DNA of 10,830 nucleotides, taken from JAUVDZ01 sp042568205 (lineage in GTDB: Bacteria; Patescibacteriota; Gracilibacteria; UBA1369; PNNO01). This document shows positions 1 through 7,938 of this stretch, piece by piece. The position numbers and the translations under genes were made by a program. The stretch covers positions 1 through 10,830 of the forward strand of contig JBHPJE010000021.1 of assembly GCA_042568205.1 (NCBI GenBank), given 5' to 3'. Position 1 is the first letter of the stretch; each line of letters starts with the position of its first letter. The notes beneath the pieces are model-generated. The model did not search any database. It was not told the origin of the DNA and worked only from the letters and a program-made list of their open reading frames with translations.

Positions 1-652
1 CAAAATTATATCCCATTCCAGCCCTTCCAGCTCCAGTTCCAATCCAATGATGGATACTTGGTGAGATGTTTGAAAAAAGCTTTGTTTTTTCTTTAGCGTT
101 TTCTAGTAATTTAGTCCAAAAATCTTTTCTTAGAAGATGTCTTTCCGCATGTTGTTGTTTTTCTTGCCCAATAAGTTTTGCTTCTTCAGAAGGGCCTTTA
201 ACTATCGTAAATAAAGGGGCAGCTAATGGTTGACTATCAATTTTAATAGTCTCAATTTTAATTAAATAAAAGAAAATATCTTCAGGACTTGTTTCATTTA
301 ACCATTCGATTGCTTTTATATGTTCAGAGCGAGGATTTGTAGAAATCCAAATTCCAATATTAGCTTCTAAATTAGTTAAATATGTAATCAATTTACCTAA
401 ATGATCATGATCAGTTTTTTCTAGTTGATTCTCGATAATTACTTTATTTCCTTCACTATCTTCACCAAACAGATCGACATTAAATGGTCCAACTTTTTCT
501 TCTCGTGATTCGATAGTTATATCAAAATCAAGAATATCATTAAGATATTCGATATTTTCTTCTAGCCATCTTGTAAAATCTCTATCTTCTTTTGGCCAGA
601 TATCTCTTGAAGGGATTTTTTTTATTTTGCCGATTTTCTTTTTGTTTTGCAT
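1..652 (-). CDS. DUF4268 domain protein with PD-(D/E)XK nuclease-like N-terminus (3' end outside window)
   Basis: An open frame runs from the ATG at 650-652 to the left edge, giving 217 residues with no stop; the C-terminus is missing. The N-terminal half has a PD-(D/E)XK-like core: Asp60 in VDLFGED, then E74-N-Q76 in VIIENQLEKTDHDHLGK, followed by GIWIST. This is the pattern of DUF4268 proteins, which are putative standalone endonucleases. The visible C-terminal part (RRKDFW near residue 175, then GTGAGRAGMGYNF) matches the start of the DUF4268 region. Family members are usually above 300 residues, so roughly a third is probably missing. The start is fixed by a promoter 17 nt upstream; there is no Shine-Dalgarno sequence. 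It lies 53 bp behind hsdR but has its own promoter, so it is probably a separate unit. Nuclease activity is inferred; substrate unknown. Confidence 0.85.
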   Translation of the reverse strand, partial: MQNKKKIGKIKKIPSRDIWPKEDRDFTRWLEENIEYLNDILDFDITIESREEKVGPFNVDLFGEDSEGNKVIIENQLEKTDHDHLGKLITYLTNLEANIGIWISTNPRSEHIKAIEWLNETSPEDIFFYLIKIETIKIDSQPLAAPLFTIVKGPSEEAKLIGQEKQQHAERHLLRKDFWTKLLENAKEKTKLFSNISPSIHHWIGTGAGRAGMGYNF

Positions 653-675
653 TATATTTTTATTAACTTATGTTT

Positions 676-704
676 ATTATACAATATTTTATCAAATTAA
701 TCAA
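676..704 (-). promoter_or_regulatory. Sigma70-type promoter of the DUF4268 gene
   Basis: On the minus strand TTGATT (699-704) and a perfect TATAAT (676-681) are separated by exactly 17 nt. Transcription would start near 669, giving a leader of about 17 nt before the ATG at 652. The leader has no Shine-Dalgarno sequence. The promoter sits in the 53-bp gap after the hsdR stop, so the DUF4268 gene need not depend on hsd transcription. Confidence 0.7.
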
Positions 705-705
705 T

Positions 706-3700
706 TTAGTGGGTATTTTTGTAAACACTCTTCCCTTCACCTTCATAATTATCATAGATATGACGATAAACTTCTTCGCATTTTAGTTCGTATATTTTAA
801 CTTCATATGATTTAGGGAGATCTTCATCTAATGTGTCTTGAATAGTGATTTTAACGTCTGCTCGTCGTTGGGAAGTTTGTTTCCAATCCATTGTTAGCTT
901 TTCCCATTTAAGTTTATCTAATAAATCTTTAGATGCATTTTTTACTTGTTTTAACTCTTTATCAGTCAGTTTAGGTTTAAGTAAGATATCAAAAATGGCA
1001 AGTTCTTCCTCTGTTAAGCTTTCACTGATGTGTCGTTTTTCTTCTTCATTAAGATCTTCTGTGAATTCTTTTAGTTGTTTGAAGAAAGCTTCAGTTGTCA
1101 TAGCACCAGAATTATAATCATCAAGAAGTGCTTGGAATTTATCCATGAATTTCATTCGTGAAGGATTTAGATTTATCATGTCTTTTAATTTTTCAGATAT
1201 TTTGTTTTTTAAAGCTTCATTAATAATATTTTGATTGTTTTTAGCAAATTGTTCCTTTAATTTTTCAAAATCAATTTCACTTAAATCTACTTTTGCTAGT
1301 GATTTTATATTAAAGATTTCAGTTTTTATTGATTTATCAAGTAATTGCTCAATATCAGCTTCAACATCTTCAATATTTGCTTTTGGCTGTAGTGATAAAA
1401 TTCTATTTTGCAGTACTTTCAATAAACTTACTTTAGGTAGATATTCGTTAGCATTCTTGTCTGGTAATATGGCTTTAAAAAGCTTATAAACAATGCTCGT
1501 GAAATTCATAAATTCCTTTTTCTTTTCTTCCGAACTTAAAATGTAATTAACCGCTTCATCAATTAGTTTTAATTTTTCAAGATTTTCTGAATTTAGTATT
1601 TTATCAAGTTTAATATTGAGTTTTAAACAAAATGTTTCTATTAATTTTAAGTTTTCTTTAAGTTTATTTTCTAATTCTTCTTTTGATTGAATAGGGGAGT
1701 TGTCCATCGATAATTGATCATTCATATCAGAAGCATAGATTGATAGTGCTTTCTGCAAACTTCTGAACACACCCACGTAATCTACAATTAAACCATTGTT
1801 TTTATTCTCAAATACTCGGTTTGCTCTGGCGATAGCCTGCATTAGCGAGTGGTTCTTCATTGGTTTATCAAGGTAGATAGTTGAGAGTGAAGGGACATCA
1901 AAACCTGTAAGCCACATGTTACATACGAACACTAGACGAAAAGGATCATGTTCGTCCTTAAATTTCTTTTCAAGGTCATCATTCACCATACGCTTTCGAT
2001 GATTTTCAATTTCCAGACCTTTTTCACGGAAGTTTTCAATCTCATTCTGTTCTGAACTTACAATCACAGCCATATCCAATTCCTTTGCCTCATTTAGTTT
2101 AGAAACAATTTCGTCCCACTTCTTGTCCTTTGCTCCTTTCAAATCATCTTCTAGTTTCTCTATATATTTTGCTAAGTATTTTTTAACCTTGTCGTACATT
2201 TTTACTGTCGTAGCCTTATCAATGGAAACAACCATTGCCTTACCATTATCTCCACGACCAAAGAAATGATTTACAATATCTTCTGCCACTTTTTCCAGCC
2301 TGTCTTCACGGGTAATAAGATGGTATTGTCGTGCAAATTCACGTTCCAACTTCTTTTCCTGTGCTTCGTCCAGCTCTGCTTGTTCAATAAGTGCTTCTAG
2401 GTCGTTTTCCAAATCTTCATTCTTGAGTTGAAGCTCTGGGATTCGATTTTCGTAGTATAAAGGCACAGTAGCTTTATCATCAATAGACTGTTTAAAGTTG
2501 TATACACTAACATAATTACCAAATACATCTTTCGTTTTTTCTGATTCTCCAGAAATAAGAGGTGTACCTGTAAATCCAATGAACTGAGCCTTAGGTAATG
2601 CATTTCTCATATTTAATGCAAAAACCTCATATTGACCTCTGTGAGCTTCATCTGTCATCACAATGATGTCTCCACGGTCAGAAAGTTCAGGATAAGTTTT
2701 ACCTTTATCAGTTCTGAACTTCTGAATAAGTGTAAAAATAAGCCTGTGGTCTTCTTGTAATAGATCTTTAAGGTGTTTCCCATTCTCTGCTTGTACCTGT
2801 TTTTCTGTAACAGCACTTACATCTTGAAATTGTTTGTAGATTTGGTCGTCTAATTCTCTTCGGTCAGTAACGACCACAAAAGTGTAATTTCCTTCAAATT
2901 TACGAAGTATCTTTTGTGCAAAGAAAACCATCGAAAGACTTTTTCCGCTTCCTTGCGTATGCCAAAAGACTCCAATCTTTCCACCGTTCTCTTTTGCTTT
3001 CTTAAATGACTTAATAGAAGTGTTTACACCTAAATACTGATGATTTCGAGCTACGATTTTTGCTGTTTTGCCTCGTGAATCATCGAATAACGTAAAATTT
3101 TCCAGTAAATCGATGAAGATTTTCTTATCACAAGTTCCCTTAATGATAGTTTCCATTGAGACGATACCTTTTTCTCCTTCGTTATTGATTTTCTTCCATT
3201 CGTTGAAATGCTCCCACTTTGAAGTGAGTGTCCCAATTTTACTATCGATACCATTACTCAAAATAACAAAAGCGTTGTACCAGAAAAGTTGAGGGATTGT
3301 GTTCTTGTAATCCCGCAGATTATCCTGAAAAGCATTCTTGAGATTCTTATGTGAAGCCTTTAGCTCTACAAATATCATCGGCAAACCATTTACAAAACCA
3401 ATAAGGTCTGCACGTCTCTTGTACATATCACCAGCTACCCAATACTGAGAAGCCAAATAGAAATGGTTGTTTTCTGGGGTTTCAAAATCTACTACTTGTA
3501 CTCGCTCCATCTCGTGTTCTCCATTTTTTGATACCACTTCAACTTTTACCCCTTTTTTAATAAGGCCATAGACTTCTTTGTTTGCGTGTTCTATCTCAAG
3601 ATGACCTCTACTTTTAGTGAGTTCATCAACTGCTAATTCAATGGCTTCTGCTGTGACTTCTGGATTCAATTTTGTTAGTGCCTTCTTGAGCTGCTTGACC

Positions 3701-3840
3701 AGCACAACATCATTTATTTCTTTTCGCTCTTCATCATCACCAAATTTTTCCTGATAATGATTCTGATAATCAAAGCCTAGCTCTTCAAAGAGCTTGATTG
3801 CTGGTTGTTCAACGAGGCTGTCTTCTGTGAATTGTTTCAT
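706..3840 (-). CDS. hsdR: Type I restriction enzyme, R (endonuclease/translocase) subunit
   Basis: HsdR is the motor and nuclease subunit of the type I restriction complex: it translocates DNA using ATP and cuts when the HsdS-bound site is unmethylated. The 1044 residues match full-length HsdR. The N-terminal nuclease shows D145 and E159-L-K161 (PD-(D/E)XK). The SF2 motor follows: Walker A HTQGSGKS at 294-301, DEAH at 397-400, TGTP at 424-427, WLTGFDVP at 643-650 and QAIARANR at 668-675. The remaining ~370 residues are a helical, Lys/Asn/Leu-rich C-terminal domain. It is last in the operon, starting 3 nt after the small membrane gene, with no clear Shine-Dalgarno, so it is probably translationally coupled. 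GC content drops sharply behind motif VI (below about position 1740). All catalytic motifs are intact. Confidence 0.97.
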   Translation of the reverse strand: MKQFTEDSLVEQPAIKLFEELGFDYQNHYQEKFGDDEERKEINDVVLVKQLKKALTKLNPEVTAEAIELAVDELTKSRGHLEIEHANKEVYGLIKKGVKVEVVSKNGEHEMERVQVVDFETPENNHFYLASQYWVAGDMYKRRADLIGFVNGLPMIFVELKASHKNLKNAFQDNLRDYKNTIPQLFWYNAFVILSNGIDSKIGTLTSKWEHFNEWKKINNEGEKGIVSMETIIKGTCDKKIFIDLLENFTLFDDSRGKTAKIVARNHQYLGVNTSIKSFKKAKENGGKIGVFWHTQGSGKSLSMVFFAQKILRKFEGNYTFVVVTDRRELDDQIYKQFQDVSAVTEKQVQAENGKHLKDLLQEDHRLIFTLIQKFRTDKGKTYPELSDRGDIIVMTDEAHRGQYEVFALNMRNALPKAQFIGFTGTPLISGESEKTKDVFGNYVSVYNFKQSIDDKATVPLYYENRIPELQLKNEDLENDLEALIEQAELDEAQEKKLEREFARQYHLITREDRLEKVAEDIVNHFFGRGDNGKAMVVSIDKATTVKMYDKVKKYLAKYIEKLEDDLKGAKDKKWDEIVSKLNEAKELDMAVIVSSEQNEIENFREKGLEIENHRKRMVNDDLEKKFKDEHDPFRLVFVCNMWLTGFDVPSLSTIYLDKPMKNHSLMQAIARANRVFENKNNGLIVDYVGVFRSLQKALSIYASDMNDQLSMDNSPIQSKEELENKLKENLKLIETFCLKLNIKLDKILNSENLEKLKLIDEAVNYILSSEEKKKEFMNFTSIVYKLFKAILPDKNANEYLPKVSLLKVLQNRILSLQPKANIEDVEADIEQLLDKSIKTEIFNIKSLAKVDLSEIDFEKLKEQFAKNNQNIINEALKNKISEKLKDMINLNPSRMKFMDKFQALLDDYNSGAMTTEAFFKQLKEFTEDLNEEEKRHISESLTEEELAIFDILLKPKLTDKELKQVKNASKDLLDKLKWEKLTMDWKQTSQRRADVKITIQDTLDEDLPKSYEVKIYELKCEEVYRHIYDNYEGEGKSVYKNTH

Positions 3841-3843
3841 AGA

Positions 3844-4320
3844 TTAAAGTTTTACTAAAAATGTTAAAAGTACTCCTAAAACAATTTCACTTATGAAGGT
3901 AAAAGCGAAGTACTTTAAGTATGTGTATTTTTTCTTTGCGATTGTCGAATTTATTACAATTTGACTCGCATAATCTTTTTCTAGGTCCTTTGCTTTCAAC
4001 TTGCAGTAGTCGCTTACCCCAGTTTCAAGGTCATTTTTATATTTATTTGCTATGTGACAGAAATAAATTTTAGACTTCTTTAATTTATTATCAAGGCGAG
4101 GATAAACTACTAAGACTAAAAGGATAAGAGCGGTAAGCCCAGAAATTACAAACAAAATTAAAGCTCCCCATTCATACCAAGTTTGGAGATTTGAAAAGTC
4201 TAGCGTAATCAAATATCCGAAAAAACCAAGAACATTCAGAGAGGCAAAAATCATTGCTTTTTGGTCTGCTGTTTTTATCCAGTCATTGATAATGTCGTAA
4301 ATTTTTATTAAGTGTGTCAT
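3844..4320 (-). CDS. pycTM: Pycsar effector: small membrane protein of DUF5706/PycTM type
   Basis: The 158-residue protein has hydrophobic segments at about 22-40, 49-73 and 136-157. Near the start of the first helix is DQKAMIFASLN (19-29), which resembles the D-x-K-A-x-x-x-x-x-x-N signature of Pycsar membrane effectors (DUF5706). A charged region (75-132) follows, and before the last helix comes INSTIAKKKYTYLKYF, also typical of the family. Known PycTM proteins are triggered by cUMP or cCMP and damage the inner membrane, arresting infected cells. The gene lies 3 nt behind the cyclase and 3 nt before hsdR, which is the expected cyclase-effector pairing. No Shine-Dalgarno sequence is visible. 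The assignment rests on family pattern plus the neighbouring cyclase; the ligand was not determined. Confidence 0.85.
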   Translation of the reverse strand: MTHLIKIYDIINDWIKTADQKAMIFASLNVLGFFGYLITLDFSNLQTWYEWGALILFVISGLTALILLVLVVYPRLDNKLKKSKIYFCHIANKYKNDLETGVSDYCKLKAKDLEKDYASQIVINSTIAKKKYTYLKYFAFTFISEIVLGVLLTFLVKL

Positions 4321-4323
4321 GAT

Positions 4324-5142
4324 TTAATCATTAAGAATTGATTGCAAATACTCATCTCCGTGTTTTTTACACCATCTTGATGAGTTATAATAGATCTTAT
4401 TATCTGTAATATCGGGATTACTCTCACAAGTATGTTCTATCCATAAATTTGAATGAACAGAAGGATTTCCACTCAAATCACAACCACAACTTATAGTTAG
4501 TTTTTCGTTACCACAATTTTTGTAGTATTCATAAATCTTCTCAGAGACAATAAGAGGATCTCCATCCACATGTCCAATCTCCTCTGCTAAAGACATAATC
4601 TTATGAACATTGTTTATCAATTTTCCTGCCCAAACTTCATTTTTATGTTTTCTAGTACCAATTTTCTTAACTAAAAGTTTGTTCTTATCTATTGCTAATT
4701 TACAATGTAAATCCAAATCAAAAACTGTTTTGAACTTTGGTTGAATATGTTTTTCAAAAAAGGTCTTAAAAGTAATGGCCGCTACCAATGCTTTTTTTTC
4801 TGAATTTTCCCCTTCATAAATACCAAAAGCACCATCACCCTTAATATCTATGTAGTCCGCTCTAAAATCTTCAGTATTAAGAATATCAACTATGTTTTGA
4901 GTAAAGTAGTCATAAAGTTTTGCCATCGTTTGAACATTTCTTTGAGCTGAATGCCTAGACGATTTATCTAGGTCAATGCTTAAACAAACAAATTCTTCGT
5001 CACCACCTAGCCACTTGGGGTTTTCTAGGTAAGCATCTTCTTGAATTTTACTTAATGTTTTAATTTCTTCGATAGAAAAGTTATCAAATCTTGAATTAGA
5101 ATTGTTGCGGAGATTTTCAAATAACGTTGTTAGTTCTTCCAT
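4324..5142 (-). CDS. pycC: Pycsar nucleotidyl cyclase (class III-like, cUMP/cCMP synthase)
   Basis: The 272-residue protein has a class III cyclase core. The first metal-binding strand is CLSIDLDKSS with D57 (and D59), and the second is DIKGDGAFGIYE with D103. A distal motif NEVWAGKLINNVHK (168-181) resembles the W-x-G-K-x-x-N-x-x-x-K block of Pycsar uridylate/cytidylate cyclases rather than ordinary adenylate cyclases. There is no transmembrane segment or signal peptide, so it is cytosolic. The C-terminal part has C219-x-C221, C239, C258 and H261, a possible zinc site. It would sense infection and make cUMP or cCMP to activate the membrane protein encoded 3 nt downstream. It begins 2 nt after hsdS. 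Which pyrimidine is used cannot be told from the sequence alone. Confidence 0.87.
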   Translation of the reverse strand: MEELTTLFENLRNNSNSRFDNFSIEEIKTLSKIQEDAYLENPKWLGGDEEFVCLSIDLDKSSRHSAQRNVQTMAKLYDYFTQNIVDILNTEDFRADYIDIKGDGAFGIYEGENSEKKALVAAITFKTFFEKHIQPKFKTVFDLDLHCKLAIDKNKLLVKKIGTRKHKNEVWAGKLINNVHKIMSLAEEIGHVDGDPLIVSEKIYEYYKNCGNEKLTISCGCDLSGNPSVHSNLWIEHTCESNPDITDNKIYYNSSRWCKKHGDEYLQSILND

Positions 5143-5144
5143 AC

Positions 5145-6377
5145 TTAATTTGTTAAAATTTGTAAGTTATCTACTTCAACTTTACCACTAACCAATTTTG
5201 GCAAAAGCAGGTCTCTTGTTGTCTTTAGGTTTGTATTTGAATCTGTAAGAATTTTTATTTCTGCATCGATTTTACCTGCACTTTTCTCAAACTCTACTTT
5301 GAGTTTATGATTTGGTAGTAAAACATGAACAGATTTTAAGTCTTTACTTGTAATTGCTGCAAAAATTGCACCATTTCCAAGTAAATTATCTTTGTAAAAA
5401 ATATGTTTTAATTGATAGAGTAAAAAAGCCTGATGATTTTCTAGGTCTCTGATTGCTGATAAACCTCTGCCAATAACCAACTCAGATGGTGCTATGTTTA
5501 TTCGTCCGACAGGTGCTCTTACACTAAATAAGATATCACCTTCATCTGCTATTCTCACTTTTTCTGCTGTGCAATACTTTGAATGGGTAGGAAATCTGTT
5601 ATTAAAATTCGTTACACCTTGATGAAATGGAAGACCTTCCTCAATGTCATTGTAGTATTCTGACTTTGGTGACTGTCCCATATTAACTTTTGCTACTTGA
5701 GATAGCTCCTTTACCTCCCACCCCTCAGGAATATCACCAAACTCCGTACCACTATCAACCATCTTTATCTTTTCATGATTTGGGAACTTAAAATCAACAA
5801 ACCACTCCTTGTAAATAAGCTGGGCTGTGTTTTCCAGTATTTTGATTCGTTTGGTATTGTTTTCTATGAGGTCGTCGAAAGCAGAGAGGATTGAGGCGAT
5901 TTTTTGTTGTAATTCAAGTACCGGAATTGATACTTTTGCATTTTTAATTGTTGCTGAATCTACAGCTGGGTAAGCAGCACCTTTTGCATGACTAACAAGA
6001 TAATCCGTAAAATTTTGATTACTTATTAAGTAATACAAAAATCTACTATCAATTTTCTGTTTTGCGTCTATTACAGCAAAGCCTGTCGAAACTACCATAT
6101 TGTCTGGTGGCTGGCTTATATAATAAAAAGACCTTCTATTTGGTCGTACTGTTGCAAGAATAGTACTACCTTTCTTTACTAAACGTTTTGCTCTACTTGG
6201 TGCTTCATCAATACTCATCATTTTAGTTTCTTCCAATATGCCAGTTCCAACCGATGAGATATCAACGTATTCAATTTCGCTGAAACTAAAATTTTTACTT
6301 AGCGAACTTGAGTTCACATAAGCAATTTCTGATAATTTTAACTTTTGCCACTTTTGTTTTACTTGCATATTTGTCAT
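5145..6377 (-). CDS. hsdS: Type I restriction-modification specificity subunit
   Basis: HsdS reads the bipartite DNA target for the HsdM methylase and HsdR nuclease. The 410 residues show the usual two-repeat layout. Target-recognition domain 1 covers about 10-150, a central conserved helix 155-195 (QQKIASILSAFDDLIENNTK, then KEWFVDF), domain 2 about 218-355, and a second conserved helix 358-402 (EFEKSAGKIDAEI, then LLLPKLVSGK). The start overlaps the hsdM stop in an ATGA (6374-6377), which supports this start over the ATG three codons in. Domain 1 is markedly AT-rich (near 20% GC around 6001-6060) against about 40% in the central helix, as expected from swapping of recognition domains. The target sequence cannot be predicted by eye. 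Confidence 0.96.
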   Translation of the reverse strand: MTNMQVKQKWQKLKLSEIAYVNSSSLSKNFSFSEIEYVDISSVGTGILEETKMMSIDEAPSRAKRLVKKGSTILATVRPNRRSFYYISQPPDNMVVSTGFAVIDAKQKIDSRFLYYLISNQNFTDYLVSHAKGAAYPAVDSATIKNAKVSIPVLELQQKIASILSAFDDLIENNTKRIKILENTAQLIYKEWFVDFKFPNHEKIKMVDSGTEFGDIPEGWEVKELSQVAKVNMGQSPKSEYYNDIEEGLPFHQGVTNFNNRFPTHSKYCTAEKVRIADEGDILFSVRAPVGRINIAPSELVIGRGLSAIRDLENHQAFLLYQLKHIFYKDNLLGNGAIFAAITSKDLKSVHVLLPNHKLKVEFEKSAGKIDAEIKILTDSNTNLKTTRDLLLPKLVSGKVEVDNLQILTN

Positions 6378-7882
6378 TTGAGTAATTCCGTTAAATTGTG
6401 ATTAATTTTGCCTTCAAGTTCATGTGCTTTTTTTGTTAGACCTTGCAGCTCTTGATGATACTCAGATAATCTTTCTTTGAAGTCATATTCTTCCTCATCT
6501 TTATCTGCCACTCCCACATACGGACCAGCATTAAGAGAGTAGCCTTTAGCTGCAACTTCTTCGATAGTTGCTACCTTGCAGAGACCTTTAATATCTTCGT
6601 ATGGTTTTGCACCTTCTTCTCCTCGATAGCTTCTAACAATATCAGAAAGCTGTTGTATTTGTTCATCACTCCATTCTCTGTGCGCCCTGTCAATTTGTGT
6701 GAAGATTTTTTTAGCGTCTATGAATAAAATCTTATCTTTACGGTCTGTATGAACTTTTACTTTATCAAAAAACCATAAAGTTACCTCCAATGTAACGGTA
6801 TAGAAGAAGTTACCAGAGACAGAGACCATGACGTCGACTACACCCTCATCAATAATTTTTTTTCTAATATCTTTCTCTTGATTTCCTGCGTCTGAGGCTG
6901 AATTTGCCATTACAAAACCTGCTCTTCCTTTGCTGTTCAGAGCGTTTAGAAATATTTGAATCCAAAGGTAGTTGGCGTTGTTTGCATTCGCTATTCCGTA
7001 ACTGTATCGAGGGTCGTCCTTTATCTTTTCTTTATTGACTCCTTTTACATTAAACGGGGGATTAGCCATCACAAAGTCGTATTTGCCGACTGAATCGTGT
7101 AAATCCTGATAAAAAGTGTTTCCGAGCTTTATTTGACCTTCCAAGCCATGTACAGCCAAGTTCATTTTACAAAGTCTCATTGTTTCATCTACTTTTTCTT
7201 GCCCGTAACACGTTATTTCTTTTGATGGATTGACCTTATGCTCTTTAATGAAGTTCGCACTTTGTACGAACATACCACCTGAACCACACGCAGGATCAAA
7301 GATTCTTCCATGATATGGCTCAATGATTTCTACAATGAGTTTTACAATAGAGGTTGGAGTAAAGAACTCTCCACCTTTTTGACCTTCGGTCATTGCAAAA
7401 TGTCCGAGAAAATACTCGTAAATCTTTCCGAATAGGTCTCCTTCTTCTCCCATTGGAATTTGGGAAAATGATTTAAGGAGAGTAAAAAGGATATTGTTTT
7501 CTAATCGGTTGTAGGTTTTTGGTAAAATACCTTCGAGTTCTTTGTTGTACTTTTCAATTAGCTTCATGGCTTCATTGATTGCTTTACCAATATCCGCACT
7601 CTCTGGAAGATTGAGAAGATAAGAGTATCTAGCTTCTTCTGGTAAATACATTACTCCTTGAGCCTGAAAATGCTCTGGTGTTAATTCACCACCTCTACGA
7701 GAACCTTCGTACTTCTTTTTTAGCTCTTCTTCAATTTGAGAAAACTTACTATCCACAAAGCGAAGAAATATCAACCCAAGTACTGGAACTGAGTATTCAT
7801 GAGATTTTAATTTCGAATTTGCTCTAAGATTGTCTGCTGCATCCCAAAGCTTTTTTTCTAATTCACCGTTATTTTTATTCAT
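6374..7882 (-). CDS. hsdM: Type I restriction-modification DNA adenine methyltransferase subunit
   Basis: HsdM uses S-adenosylmethionine to methylate adenine at sites chosen by HsdS, protecting host DNA. The 502 residues include the N-terminal helical HsdM domain (about 8-140; LRANSKLKSHEY, LGLIFLRFVD), the substrate-approach motif GEFFTPTSIV (171-180), SAM-binding motif I DPACGSGG (196-203), catalytic motif IV NPPF (274-277) and the late LNAGPYVG block (450-457). All are intact. It is the first gene of the hsdM-hsdS-pycC-pycTM-hsdR operon. The ATG at 7880-7882 lies 16 bp after a small palindrome and lacks a Shine-Dalgarno. No convincing promoter was found in the 56-bp gap behind the DUF2779 gene, so transcription may enter from that gene or from a weak promoter there. 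The stop is TGA, so the standard code applies. Confidence 0.97.
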   Translation of the reverse strand: MNKNNGELEKKLWDAADNLRANSKLKSHEYSVPVLGLIFLRFVDSKFSQIEEELKKKYEGSRRGGELTPEHFQAQGVMYLPEEARYSYLLNLPESADIGKAINEAMKLIEKYNKELEGILPKTYNRLENNILFTLLKSFSQIPMGEEGDLFGKIYEYFLGHFAMTEGQKGGEFFTPTSIVKLIVEIIEPYHGRIFDPACGSGGMFVQSANFIKEHKVNPSKEITCYGQEKVDETMRLCKMNLAVHGLEGQIKLGNTFYQDLHDSVGKYDFVMANPPFNVKGVNKEKIKDDPRYSYGIANANNANYLWIQIFLNALNSKGRAGFVMANSASDAGNQEKDIRKKIIDEGVVDVMVSVSGNFFYTVTLEVTLWFFDKVKVHTDRKDKILFIDAKKIFTQIDRAHREWSDEQIQQLSDIVRSYRGEEGAKPYEDIKGLCKVATIEEVAAKGYSLNAGPYVGVADKDEEEYDFKERLSEYHQELQGLTKKAHELEGKINHNLTELLK

Positions 7883-7897
7883 TAAAAATGTATTAAG

Positions 7898-7913
7898 AAA
7901 CTAGCAGTAGTTT
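7898..7913. repeat. Perfect 6-bp inverted repeat upstream of hsdM
   Basis: AAACTA (7898-7903) and TAGTTT (7908-7913) are perfect inverted copies around GCAG. The element sits in the leader of hsdM, 16 bp before its start codon. It could be an operator or a short RNA hairpin. A 6-bp palindrome can arise by chance in AT-rich DNA, and no T-run follows, so it is not a standard terminator. Confidence 0.35.
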
Positions 7914-7938
7914 ACTCTAATCTGTAACTATAATGAAG

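Noticed and set aside
845..1489. Plus-strand open frames of 90 and 84 codons within hsdR
   Set aside because: They are antisense to a well-supported hsdR, have Ser/Phe-rich low-quality composition and lack any start signal.
5151..6377. HsdS as a truncated or phase-variable half subunit
   Set aside because: Both recognition domains and both conserved helices are present, with no simple repeat tract or inverted hsdS fragment nearby.
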